This document shows, one piece after another, positions 55,923-64,000 of a stretch of 64,000 bases of DNA; positions within the stretch are counted from its first letter, which is position 1, and each line of letters starts with the position of its first letter. The notes below the pieces were generated by a model. The model did no database searches. It saw only the letters and a program-made list of their open reading frames with translations, and was not told where the DNA came from. The position numbers and the translations under genes are program-made. Source of the DNA: Nitrospira_E sp052156535 (GTDB taxonomy: Bacteria; Nitrospirota; Nitrospiria; Nitrospirales; UBA8639). The stretch covers positions 248,001 to 312,000 of the forward strand of contig NZ_JBQKUP010000038.1 in the NCBI RefSeq assembly GCF_052156535.1, given 5' to 3'.

Positions 55923-56687
55923 TTAAGCAGAAAGATCGGAAACCCGGGCCTCTCCCTCCTGTTCCTCAGGGGCAAAAGGAAGCTCCATAGGAAATTGTTC
56001 CGGGCTACCCAACTCTTTGAGTTCTTTCAGCGGAGGTAAATCTCGTAAGTCCCGCAGACCAAAACGCTGAAGAAACTGTTTGCCGGTTCCATACAAAATC
56101 GGTCGGCCCGGGATATCCTGCCGTCCAACGATTCGAATTAACTTCTGATCCAGGAGGGTACGCAACACACCAGAGGTTTCTACGCCTCGAATTTTTTCAA
56201 TATCTGCTCTGGTAATGGGCTGTTTATAACTCACAATTGCCAGGGCTTCCAGTGCCGACCGGGAAACCTTGCCTGCCGGTTTGGCCTTACTGGTCAATCG
56301 TTTGATATACAGACTCTGCTCAGGTCGCGTTACCATGACATATCCGCCGGCCACTTCCAAAATCTGCAAGCCACGGCCTGACGTCTCATACTCGGCTTGA
56401 AGATCCTGCATTGCGCTTTTAACGGAAGATTTAGGGACCCCTTCGAGAACTAGCGCCAGCTTCTCAAGACTCAGAGGATCATGCGAAACAAAGAGCAGGG
56501 CCTCAAACGCAGCTTTGAGTTCATCAACGTCCAACGCCGGTTCCTGGTCTACAATCCCGGAATCCTTCGCTTCTTCTGCGTCCTGGCCTTCATTTTTGAC
56601 TTCTGAGGCCTCGCTTAAAGTAAGGTCTTCCGTCACCTCGGCATCGGAAGTGTCCGAAGGTTGGTGTCCATTGGAGAGTGCATCCAT
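55923..56687 (-). CDS. scpB: Segregation and condensation protein B
   Basis: This 254-residue protein has an acidic disordered N-terminus (1-52). The winged-helix pair follows: LKAAFEALLFVSHDPLSLEK, GGYVMVTRPEQSLYIKRL, and SRSALEALAIVSYKQPITRA with EKIRGVETSGVLRTL. YGTGKQFLQRFGLRDLRDLP is also diagnostic. It forms the kleisin-accessory complex with ScpA and SMC for chromosome compaction. scpA lies 121 nt upstream on the same strand. The long acidic N-terminus is more extended than usual. Confidence 0.93.
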   Translation of the reverse strand: MDALSNGHQPSDTSDAEVTEDLTLSEASEVKNEGQDAEEAKDSGIVDQEPALDVDELKAAFEALLFVSHDPLSLEKLALVLEGVPKSSVKSAMQDLQAEYETSGRGLQILEVAGGYVMVTRPEQSLYIKRLTSKAKPAGKVSRSALEALAIVSYKQPITRADIEKIRGVETSGVLRTLLDQKLIRIVGRQDIPGRPILYGTGKQFLQRFGLRDLRDLPPLKELKELGSPEQFPMELPFAPEEQEGEARVSDLSA

Positions 56688-56808
56688 AATTATTGAGTCC
56701 TCCTCTGCGGACTGAACCCGATCATCCCACGTTGCCCCATGCCTAATTCCCTCAGGCCATTCTTACATCCCCCCATTCGTCCTCCGATCAATATCCGGCA
56801 CATACGTG

Positions 56809-57627
56809 TCACAATGAATCCACAGGAAAACTTCCAGTAGAATCAGCCCTCCCGGCTGGAAGAAAACGCCTGGTCACCTGGATGGGGCCCAACCATTCTC
56901 CTTGAAACAATCGAACCAGGTTCATTCTGACCAGTTCCAACAAAGCCAGAAATGTAGCAATGACCAATGGCTTGGACCAATGGTGTTCAAATAACCCCTC
57001 AAAAGGAACGGTCGACTCCGCTTCCAACCGCTCCAGGATGACCTGGATACGGTCTTGAACCGTCCAAGCTTCCCTGGACAATTCCACGATTTCATTAGTT
57101 GGGGCTCGATCCAGAACCTCCTGAAATGCACTTAAAAGATCAAATAATTGGAGATCCTCCGTAGCCATATCCTCCTCGACCGCTGACTCAGTTGGCAAGG
57201 GGAGAGGATCGCGGGTGAAGGACTCCCGCCAAAGACGTTCGCGAATAACCAGGCTGCCTGCTGCCTCCTTGAAACGCTCATATTCGACCAATTGCCGGAC
57301 CAATTCCGCACGAGGATCCAGACCTTCCTCATCTTCCGTCTCCGGTTTTTCCTCTTTGGGAAGGAGCATCCGGGATTTAATATAAAGCAGCGTGGATGCC
57401 ATGACCAGAAATTCCCCGGCCAGAGACAGGTTCAACGTCTTCATCATGGACAAATATTCCAAATATTGCTGAGCAATCAGCGCCACCGGAATATCATAAA
57501 TGTTGATCTGGTGTTTCCGAATCAAGTGGAGAAGCAAATCCATGGGACCGGTAAAGGCCTCAAGTTTGACCTGATACGCATCGTCATCTTCAAGGTCGGA
57601 AACAATCAGGGAGGGGACGGATTCCAA
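56809..57627 (-). CDS. scpA: Segregation and condensation protein A
   Basis: This 272-codon kleisin starts at TTG (AAGG 8 nt upstream). Conserved blocks are FTGPMDLLLHLIRKHQINIY, IAQQYLEYL, LVMASTLLYIKSRMLLP and the C-terminal PLVIATFLALLELVRMNLVR. The two ends bind the SMC head and neck while ScpB binds the middle. The pair scpA-scpB is in the usual order. A final extension (GPIQVTRRFLPAGRADSTGS) is variable. Confidence 0.93.
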   Translation of the reverse strand: MESVPSLIVSDLEDDDAYQVKLEAFTGPMDLLLHLIRKHQINIYDIPVALIAQQYLEYLSMMKTLNLSLAGEFLVMASTLLYIKSRMLLPKEEKPETEDEEGLDPRAELVRQLVEYERFKEAAGSLVIRERLWRESFTRDPLPLPTESAVEEDMATEDLQLFDLLSAFQEVLDRAPTNEIVELSREAWTVQDRIQVILERLEAESTVPFEGLFEHHWSKPLVIATFLALLELVRMNLVRLFQGEWLGPIQVTRRFLPAGRADSTGSFPVDSL

Positions 57628-57732
57628 TCAAGTGCCTTTCGACTGGGTTCCACAGTGCAGATATTTGAATTGGTATACCATCTTTTGTGTAAAGCCGCAA
57701 TATCCTAACCAAATATAGTGGTTGAGGCCTCT

Positions 57733-58821
57733 CTAAACCGTTTTCTTCCCTTTGGAAAGCCAGAGGTAACAGAGCACCAGAATAACCAGCCCCAAAAAGA
57801 TCCCGACCTGGCCATATAGACTCCGACCATTCTGAACCGAAACCACATCAAGCGGGAGGTTACTCCCGGTTAATTCCGGCATGGTGCGGAACTCGGTTCC
57901 GGAAAAATCTTTGGCTCCATCAAACCTGGCGTTCGAAAAATCGACCACCGTATGAAATTGTGCTTGGGCAAACGTCACCGACTCTCGAAATTCGGTAAAC
58001 CGAAAATAGATTTCATGAACGACCGAGATGGCTGAAAAATCGGCAGGGCCTTTAAACAACGACCCTGAAAAGCCTGTCCCACTGGCAAAAGCCGTTCGAG
58101 AGAAATCTGCCGCCTGCTGGAACTCGACTTCCAAAAACTCAGCAACTCCGGTGAAATGAGCATCGGAAAAGGTGACCCGATCACGAAATTGAGCCTGGTG
58201 AAACCGGGAATGCGTTCCAAAAATGACGTGAGAAAAATCCACGCCTTGGTCAAATTGAGAACCAATAAAAAACCCCTCAAAATCAACCCGCGCGTTTGCA
58301 AATCTTACCGGGCCCACAAACACAGTCTTAGAAAGATCAATTGATTGTTGAAAGACGGTTCCCGTGAAATCTACCGTCCCCATTATCAGGAGAGCCCCTT
58401 CAACCAGATTGGTGGCAAGCACTTTTTCAAATCGAGAATGTCGGATGGAAATTGCCTCTGGAATGACGCGAACTACAGTGATCCCTTTCTCGTTCAGGGG
58501 TTTTCGCACTGACGGGGGAATGGAGGGATATTCCGTAATGGCCTGTTGGGGCAGAAGATCAAGCATCACCTGATCAACCACCAACACGTGGTCAAGATCA
58601 ATCCGCTTGCCCTGCACAAGCGCTTCCAGCAAATCAGCCCCCTTCACGGCCAAGGCTGCCTCTTCTCCAGGCAAACAGGGTCCCTCAACATGCACCCAGA
58701 AAACATTTTCGCTTCCTGGAGGAGTCGGCAGGAGACGGCAAGCCTCGGCATGAATAGAAGACAGGCCCAGCAGGACGAACAAGCCGAGCTGCAGAGAATA
58801 TTTTGCTCCCCGGAGTTTCAT
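57733..58821 (-). CDS. Exported pentapeptide-repeat-type protein
   Basis: The product is 362 residues. A signal peptide (LGLFVLLGLSSIHAEA) precedes a Cys-containing domain. From about residue 145 to 335 there are some 18 units of the type A/F-x-F-x-x-A/S-x-F (DFSRTAFASGTGFSGSLFKG, FHTVVDFSNARFDGAKDFSG). This is the F-rich variant of the pentapeptide repeat (right-handed beta-helix). A C-terminal membrane helix (IFLGLVILVLCYLWL) anchors it. The role is unknown; ion or protein binding at the cell envelope is possible. Confidence 0.78.
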   Translation of the reverse strand: MKLRGAKYSLQLGLFVLLGLSSIHAEACRLLPTPPGSENVFWVHVEGPCLPGEEAALAVKGADLLEALVQGKRIDLDHVLVVDQVMLDLLPQQAITEYPSIPPSVRKPLNEKGITVVRVIPEAISIRHSRFEKVLATNLVEGALLIMGTVDFTGTVFQQSIDLSKTVFVGPVRFANARVDFEGFFIGSQFDQGVDFSHVIFGTHSRFHQAQFRDRVTFSDAHFTGVAEFLEVEFQQAADFSRTAFASGTGFSGSLFKGPADFSAISVVHEIYFRFTEFRESVTFAQAQFHTVVDFSNARFDGAKDFSGTEFRTMPELTGSNLPLDVVSVQNGRSLYGQVGIFLGLVILVLCYLWLSKGKKTV

Positions 58822-59047
58822 TTATGCCCACATCACATGAGCATGATATGGCAAACAGGTAAACCAACGGCCTCCACTCGGGCGCGAGTGCAAAGAGACC
58901 GTTGAAGATAGGTGATCATCACGAGGCTGTGTTGGACTAAGTCAAATTATTCGATCGTTTGGGGCGAGCGGAGTATTGAACACAAGGATCAGAGAATCTG
59001 GCCAAATCCTGCACAATCGTAAACGTCCGTCTCATCTCGGACAGCAC

Positions 59048-59812
59048 CTAGGTGGAAGAGGTATTCTCAGCAGGTTGAGCTGGGTCGGGTTGAGTTGGCT
59101 TGGGAGCCTCGGCTTCCGCAGGTTGAGGCTCCTTCACTTCCACAGGCTTTGGGGTCACAACCGGGGACACATTTTTGAGTGCTAAATAAAAATCCCGATG
59201 TTCATATTCGGATTTAGCCAACGCTTGATCGACTTCCTGAACGGTCTTGGGCGGTGGCACCACCACCTTGTCCCCTTCCCGCCAATTGGCGGGCGTCGCA
59301 CAAGCAAAGCGGTCGGTCGTTTGCAGGGCAGTGACCAACCGAAGGATTTCATCCACATTGCGTCCGGCATTGAGGGGGTAATACAGCAAGGCCCGAATCA
59401 CCCGCTTCGGGTCGATAACAAACACCGCACGTACCGTCGCGGTGGAACTCGCATTGGCATGGATCATGCCATACAGTTTCGCGACACGCATATCAACATC
59501 GGCAATCATAGGAAATGGAATCGTGGCACCCATTTTCTCGTGAATACTGCGAAGCCAGGCTAAATGAGCATGAACACTATCCACACTCAAACCAATGAGC
59601 TTCACCCCCCGCTGACGAAATTGCTCACTAGCTTGGGCAAAGGCCATCAATTCCGTCGTACACACCGGAGTAAAATCCGCCGGGTGAGAAAACAATACCA
59701 CCCAATGCTGCTCCTGCCACACGCTAAAATTAAAATCGGTCTGTTGCGTCGTCACCGCGGAAAAGTCCGGTGCATGATCCCCTATGCGAGGTAACCCTCG
59801 TTCTTCCGACAT
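59048..59812 (-). CDS. Peroxiredoxin, AhpC/TSA 1-Cys (Prx6-like) type
   Basis: The start at 59812 is set by AAGGAGG; the longer frame begins 7 codons earlier. The 254-residue protein has the peroxidatic Cys51 in HPADFTPVCTTELMAFA. A second Cys in RFACATPANWREGD could resolve it. The C-terminal Prx6 extension is followed by a Pro/Ala/Glu-rich tail (VEVKEPQPAEAEAPKPTQPD). It reduces hydrogen peroxide and alkyl peroxides. Reducing partner unknown. It is a single gene. Confidence 0.9.
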   Translation of the reverse strand: MSEERGLPRIGDHAPDFSAVTTQQTDFNFSVWQEQHWVVLFSHPADFTPVCTTELMAFAQASEQFRQRGVKLIGLSVDSVHAHLAWLRSIHEKMGATIPFPMIADVDMRVAKLYGMIHANASSTATVRAVFVIDPKRVIRALLYYPLNAGRNVDEILRLVTALQTTDRFACATPANWREGDKVVVPPPKTVQEVDQALAKSEYEHRDFYLALKNVSPVVTPKPVEVKEPQPAEAEAPKPTQPDPAQPAENTSST

Positions 59813-59963
59813 GAAACCTCCTTCAGTTGGCAAGACTACCCCCCTCCGCCGCAGGCGAAGGAAGCAATCCCGGCTTATCTATTTAAAACCGGGAATACGA
59901 ATAAAACTATCGAGATGTGAAGTGAATAACCCTGGCACAACCTTGCCCTATAACCGGCCAGAA

Positions 59964-60827
59964 TTACCAGGAGCGAGGAATTTCCTCTTCATCATCCTCA
60001 TGATTGGATTCGGTATCCCGAAAAAACTTATCTGTGCCCAATTCTTCTGATAAGTCTTCCGTCAAATCCAAATCCTCATCGGCATCATCGGTGGAGTCCT
60101 CGGAAAACTCATCATCATCAAAATCATCCGCAAGATCATCCACATCCAGGGGATCAGTGACATCATCGAGTTCAGTGGTCAATGAATCCAGAGTGATATC
60201 GGTATCGGTTTCCACTTCAATATCCAATTCGGCATCAATGTCGTCCGGTAGAGACGTATCCTCATTATCCGTATCGGGTCCCTGGATAAGAATCTCCTCC
60301 GCATCCGCATCAACGGGGAAGGCGTTCTTTCTCTTTTTGGCATCAAGGTCTTTTACCACAGGCGATTCTTTTTTAGGCCTTCCCGGTTTCTTTTTGGCCT
60401 CAGACGGCGCCGCCTTCTTCACCGATTTGGTGGTGGGAGCAGACTTGGTACGATTCGCCCCGGTTTTCGCCGCAGTTGTCGCTTTCGAAACATTGTCAGA
60501 TGTAGTCAACTTCTTCTCTTTCCCTTTCACCGCCTTTTTCGGCGTCGCTTTTGATCGTGGTTGCGCTTGAGCCACGGTTTTGGATGTCCCCTTTACTCGA
60601 GCCTTCTTATTCTTTTTGGCTTGAGACTTAACGGGTCCCTTGGTCCGAGCCTTGGAGCCGACCTTCGTATTCTTGGACTTCGCTTTGGTAGACGGTGATC
60701 GTTGAGGCTTCACAGACTTCTTTGGTTTGGCTTTTGTCTTCGGTTGAGCTTTCGCATGAGTTGTTCGCTTCCCCGCAGGCTTCTGTTTGGGCTTGGCCTT
60801 TGACTTGGGCTTAGCCATGGCAGCCAT
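59964..60827 (-). CDS. Lys-rich/acidic bipolar protein with AT-hook-like motif
   Basis: AGGAGG lies 6 nt before the ATG. Of the 287 residues, the first ~165 are dominated by Lys, Ala, Pro and Ser (histone H1-like), containing the AT-hook-like K-K-P-G-R-P-K-K. The last ~105 are highly acidic (Asp and Glu). It has no folded-domain signature. The basic half could bind DNA, and the acidic half could shield it or bind partners. It is a single gene, and the organism may use it as a nucleoid protein. Confidence 0.72.
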   Translation of the reverse strand: MAAMAKPKSKAKPKQKPAGKRTTHAKAQPKTKAKPKKSVKPQRSPSTKAKSKNTKVGSKARTKGPVKSQAKKNKKARVKGTSKTVAQAQPRSKATPKKAVKGKEKKLTTSDNVSKATTAAKTGANRTKSAPTTKSVKKAAPSEAKKKPGRPKKESPVVKDLDAKKRKNAFPVDADAEEILIQGPDTDNEDTSLPDDIDAELDIEVETDTDITLDSLTTELDDVTDPLDVDDLADDFDDDEFSEDSTDDADEDLDLTEDLSEELGTDKFFRDTESNHEDDEEEIPRSW

Positions 60828-61006
60828 GTGTCACCCTCCTGATTATGTGATCGACAAATGATCCATCTGAGATGGATCGTCTCCTGAGTTGCCCCCATCT
60901 AACATGGAGAGACCCTCTCAAGCAACAGAAGATTTTCAAGAAGGAAATTCTTTGCCTTTTCAGTTAACTTCCGGTCATTCAACATCCCTGTTAGAATCGG
61001 GTCTCC

Positions 61007-63745
61007 ATGGAAATTATTACCACGCATCTCGAGGCGGATTTCGATGGCCTCGCCTCAATGGTGGCGGCTCAAAAGCTCTACCCGGAAGCACACCTCGTCC
61101 TCCCGGCGGGAGTCCAATCCCGCGAGCGGGACTTTCTCGCGGAATATCCCCTTTCCTTCACGTCACCCTCGGAACTAAATTTTCCGGATATCACCCGTCT
61201 GATTTTAGTCGATGCCCAACACCGGGATCGCTTAGGTTTACTCGAAAAAGTTCTTAAAAATCAACATATTTCTGTCCATATTTACGATCATCATCCATTG
61301 GAAACCACCAATCCTCTGCTCCCATTGGCAGACTATTGCAAAGTGGATGCAGTCGGGGCCACCATCACACTCCTCTGCGAAGAACTTCAGGCCAGAGGAC
61401 TCACATGGACACCCGAAGAAGCCACACTCTTTGCCATAGCCCTCTATGAGGAAACCGGTCAATTTGGCTACCGGAATACCACGCCCCGTGATTTCCAGAT
61501 CGGCGGGGTCCTTGTGCAAACTGGAGCCGATTTAAACCTGGTCACGAAGTACCTTGCCCGGCACTGGACGCCGCCCCAACTCGAATTATTCCATGCACTG
61601 TTGCAATCGGCGCAAACATTAAATCTCGGACATCGAAGGATTCTGCTCACCACCCTCACCTGGCCGGATTATGTGCAGGACATGGCCCCGGTGGTTCAAC
61701 AACTGGCGCAATTACATGGTGCCGATGCCATCATCGCCGCTGTCGCCATGGAGGGCAAGGTACAAATTATCGGACGCAGCCGCCATCCTGATATGGACAT
61801 GAATCAGATCACCAAGGCCTTTGGCGGAGGAGGGCACACCATGGCTGCCGCCGCCAGCATTAAGGGACTCACCATCGTGGAGGTCGAACAGAAAATCCAA
61901 GCCCTTTTGCAGGAACAAGCAAAAACCTGGCTCCCCATCCAACGGCTCATGACCACACCCGTCAGGACGGTGGAACCCAACGTTACGATCAAACAGACCG
62001 AACGCCTCATGACTCAATACGAAGTCAACGCCCTACCCGTTGTGAATGCCAAAGGCGGCTTCATGGGATTGGCAACACGGGAAGCCGTTCAAAAAGCCCT
62101 CTATCATAAACTGACCACCCACCCCATCGAGCACATCATGCTCAGGGATATCTTTCTGGCCACACCCGGCACACCATTTGACGAGGTCCAACAGCATATG
62201 GTCGAACGGAATCAGCGGATCGTCCCGGTGTTGGACCACGACCAAATCGTTGGCATTTTCAGCCGGACCGATTTGCTTCGGGTTATGCACCAGGCACTCC
62301 CGCCTCAGGAAGGAAAGGTCGAGCCCTCTGCCGGAGCGGCCCCTTCAGCTACCGTCGTTCCCACGCCAACCCTGCGAACCTCAAATCTTCACAAACAATT
62401 GGCAACCCGGCTACCCCCGCCACTTCTGTCCCTGCTCCAGACCATTAGAACACTCGCCGACACCCAGGAGGTGGCCGCGTTCCTCGTCGGCGGATTCGTC
62501 CGGGATTTCCTCATGAACATTCCCAATTTCGATTTGGATGTGGTGGTCGAAGGAGACGGTATTCGTTTTGGCAAGGCGTTAGCGCAGGAACTCAAGGCCG
62601 AATGGACCATTCATGAGCGATTTGGCACAGTCTCGATCGCAATCCCCAAGGCTCTCAACATTCCACAGATGCATCACCTGGACATTGCCACGGCTCGAAC
62701 GGAATATTATGAATACCCCACCGCGCTACCGACTGTGGAACGCAGTTCAATAAAAAAAGACCTCTACCGGCGGGATTTCACCATCAATGCCCTGGCCATT
62801 CGCTTAAACCGAACGCCCGGTGAACTCCTGGACTATTTCGGGGGCCGGCGAGACATCAAGGACAGAATTGTGCGGGTCCTTCACAGCCTCAGCTTCGTGG
62901 AAGATCCCACCCGGGTCTTTCGAGCCATTCGCTTCGAGCAACGGTTTGGTTTCCAGATCAGTAAAGAAACCCAGCATTTCATTCAACAAGCCCAAACCAT
63001 GGAACTGTTTCACCGGCTTTCCGGCGTACGACTAGGGAATGAACTGATCCATATTCTAGAGGAACCAGAACCGGCCAAAGGCATTCAGCGATTGAATCAA
63101 TTTAAGCTCTTTCCTTTTATTCATCCCAAGCTGCAATGGAAAGAACCGGCTCCGACGCTCTTTGCATCCGGAGAAAAAATTCTGGCCTGGCATGAGGTGG
63201 AGAGTACCCGATCAGGAACCGAGCGATGGCTGCTCTATGCCCTGGCCTGGTTCGAATCGTTGGGCAAAACCGAATTGGTCAAAACCTGGAAACGATTGGG
63301 ATTCCCGCAACGAACCACAGCAACTGTGGGAGAATTCTTACAGGCCCAGTCCACCTTGGTAAGGACTCTCAACCGAAAGCATCTGGCTCCTTCAGAAATT
63401 TACGATCTCCTCACGCCATGGCCGAAGGAACTCGTGTTATTTCTCATGGCCAAGGCGCAAAGCAAGCCGACGATTCATGCGGCCACCGAACGGATCCGAG
63501 ATTATCTTACCACGTTCCAACATACCGCCATCACCTTAACCGGCCACGACCTGGAGGACATGGGCCTTCCCAAAGGTCCAGCCTATCGCCGGATACTCGA
63601 TCGCATCTTCAAAGCCAAACTGGATCGCCTGGTGACCACACAGGAAGATGAATATCGCCTTGCCAAAACCTTCATTGCACAAGAAACCGCTTCAGGAAGC
63701 CGCTCCAAATCCCCTTCATCGGCAAGGAAAGGCGGCGGCGGATAA
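61007..63745 (+). CDS. DHH-CBS-poly(A) polymerase/CCA-type nucleotidyltransferase fusion
   Basis: The 912-residue product has three parts. Residues 1-300 are a DHH phosphoesterase (ADFDG, DAQHRD, IYDHH at 92-96) with DHHA1 (FGGGGHTM at 272-279). Residues ~310-430 are two CBS domains (VRTVEPNVTIKQTERLMTQY, IVGIFSRTDLLRVMH). Residues ~470-900 are a class II polynucleotide nucleotidyltransferase: FLVGGFVRDFLMN, DLDVVVEG (catalytic Asp pair), RRDFTINALAIRL and DPTRVFRAIRFEQRFGF. It could add A to tRNA CCA ends or RNA tails, with the DHH part editing or cleaving. Such fusions exist in some deep-branching bacteria. Confidence 0.92.
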   Translation: MEIITTHLEADFDGLASMVAAQKLYPEAHLVLPAGVQSRERDFLAEYPLSFTSPSELNFPDITRLILVDAQHRDRLGLLEKVLKNQHISVHIYDHHPLETTNPLLPLADYCKVDAVGATITLLCEELQARGLTWTPEEATLFAIALYEETGQFGYRNTTPRDFQIGGVLVQTGADLNLVTKYLARHWTPPQLELFHALLQSAQTLNLGHRRILLTTLTWPDYVQDMAPVVQQLAQLHGADAIIAAVAMEGKVQIIGRSRHPDMDMNQITKAFGGGGHTMAAAASIKGLTIVEVEQKIQALLQEQAKTWLPIQRLMTTPVRTVEPNVTIKQTERLMTQYEVNALPVVNAKGGFMGLATREAVQKALYHKLTTHPIEHIMLRDIFLATPGTPFDEVQQHMVERNQRIVPVLDHDQIVGIFSRTDLLRVMHQALPPQEGKVEPSAGAAPSATVVPTPTLRTSNLHKQLATRLPPPLLSLLQTIRTLADTQEVAAFLVGGFVRDFLMNIPNFDLDVVVEGDGIRFGKALAQELKAEWTIHERFGTVSIAIPKALNIPQMHHLDIATARTEYYEYPTALPTVERSSIKKDLYRRDFTINALAIRLNRTPGELLDYFGGRRDIKDRIVRVLHSLSFVEDPTRVFRAIRFEQRFGFQISKETQHFIQQAQTMELFHRLSGVRLGNELIHILEEPEPAKGIQRLNQFKLFPFIHPKLQWKEPAPTLFASGEKILAWHEVESTRSGTERWLLYALAWFESLGKTELVKTWKRLGFPQRTTATVGEFLQAQSTLVRTLNRKHLAPSEIYDLLTPWPKELVLFLMAKAQSKPTIHAATERIRDYLTTFQHTAITLTGHDLEDMGLPKGPAYRRILDRIFKAKLDRLVTTQEDEYRLAKTFIAQETASGSRSKSPSSARKGGGG

Positions 63746-63787
63746 CCTTTCGGTTGGTTCTCCCGGCAAGCATTCTATTCATTCCCC

Positions 63788-64000
63788 ATGCACCAGTTTT
63801 CATCGCCTTCCCAACCTTCTCGAATTCGCTGGCGAATTCTTTTTCTGCTCCTCCTCATCAGCATCATCACGTATGTCGACCGGGTGAATATTTCCGTCAC
63901 CGCCCGCCAAATGATGCCCGCACTCGGGCTCACCGATCTGCAAATGGGTCAGATCTTTTCGGCCTTTGTCTTTGGCTACGCCCTCTTTCAAGTTCCCGGT
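63788..64000 (+). CDS. MFS transporter, 5' part only
   Basis: The frame from the ATG at 63788 runs open to the right edge (71 codons). It encodes a first membrane helix (RILFLLLLISIITYVDRVNI) and then QMGQIFSAFVFGYALFQVPG, typical of the anion:cation symporter (ACS) branch of MFS. It lies 42 nt after the nucleotidyltransferase gene on the same strand. The substrate is not known; the rest is outside the window. Confidence 0.8.
   Translation, partial: MHQFSSPSQPSRIRWRILFLLLLISIITYVDRVNISVTARQMMPALGLTDLQMGQIFSAFVFGYALFQVPG

Noticed and set aside
60004..60570. 188-codon plus-strand Ser-rich frame opposite the AT-hook-like gene
   Set aside because: The Ser/Val-rich frame is the antisense of the Asp/Glu/Lys-rich codons; the minus-strand frame has a strong ribosome site.
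1..64000. tRNA, rRNA, CRISPR arrays, prophage
   Set aside because: No tRNA T-loop consensus in a plausible context, no regularly spaced short repeats and no phage structural genes were seen on reading both strands. A covariance-model search would be decisive.

Overview
The window reads like a Gram-negative chromosome of mid-range GC: Lol-type lipoprotein and signal peptides, multihaem cytochromes c, an enhancer-binding protein with sigma-54 promoters, RmuC, FtsH and ScpAB. The gene mix (six-domain multicopper oxidase, paired cupredoxin-like proteins, DUF3365 haem protein, RpiB-like, GCS2-like ligase, FAD/Fe-S dehydrogenase, DHH-CBS-poly(A) polymerase fusion) fits a respiratory, probably chemolithotrophic bacterium. 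Nitrospirota (Nitrospira-like) is my best guess from remembered gene content. No rRNA or other marker in the window proves it.

Layout. 1-6.7 kb: the 5' end of an exported protein, a GDSL esterase, an RpiB-like/SMP-30 pair and an AAA+ ATPase, with two copies of a MITE-like element. 6.9-10.3 kb: a peptide/nickel-type ABC importer (lipoprotein and two permeases, no ATPase). 10.4-25 kb: a metal/redox island. It holds a DUF3365 c-haem protein, a cupredoxin-like protein, a 1626-residue multicopper oxidase, a sigma-54 activator, a receiver protein, a pentahaem cytochrome with a b-type membrane partner, a PH-domain protein, a ManC-like nucleotidyltransferase, and a second cupredoxin-like protein. Both the oxidase and the second cupredoxin gene have sigma-54 (-24/-12) promoter matches. 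25-32 kb: PdxB, an exported protein, a Mut7-C protein, an IS3-family element next to a broken flavin oxidoreductase gene, an MBL-fold protein and a VapBC pair. 32.3-39.7 kb: three copies (one dead) of a C-terminal secreted module around a phospholipase C-like protein. 40-46 kb: a GCS2-like ligase overlapping an AstE-like amidohydrolase, a monohaem cytochrome flanked by a duplicated piece of tryptophanase, and tryptophanase itself. 46-64 kb: mostly housekeeping (FtsH, RmuC, DUF4197, DUF3565, ThiS-like, FAD/Fe-S oxidase, ScpB, ScpA, pentapeptide protein, peroxiredoxin, AT-hook-like protein, DHH-CBS-poly(A) polymerase, MFS start).

The two strongest non-obvious signals are these. (1) A dispersed 191-273 bp element occurs four times with imperfect terminal inverted repeats. 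Three copies have exact 5-bp target duplications and the fourth has one with a single mismatch, so it is a MITE. (2) A sigma-54-controlled copper/cytochrome island is centred on an oxidase whose copper-ligand motifs occur in permuted order (motifs 3-4 before 1-2) across a three-fold internal repeat.

No tRNA, rRNA, CRISPR array, prophage or replication origin was found by reading.
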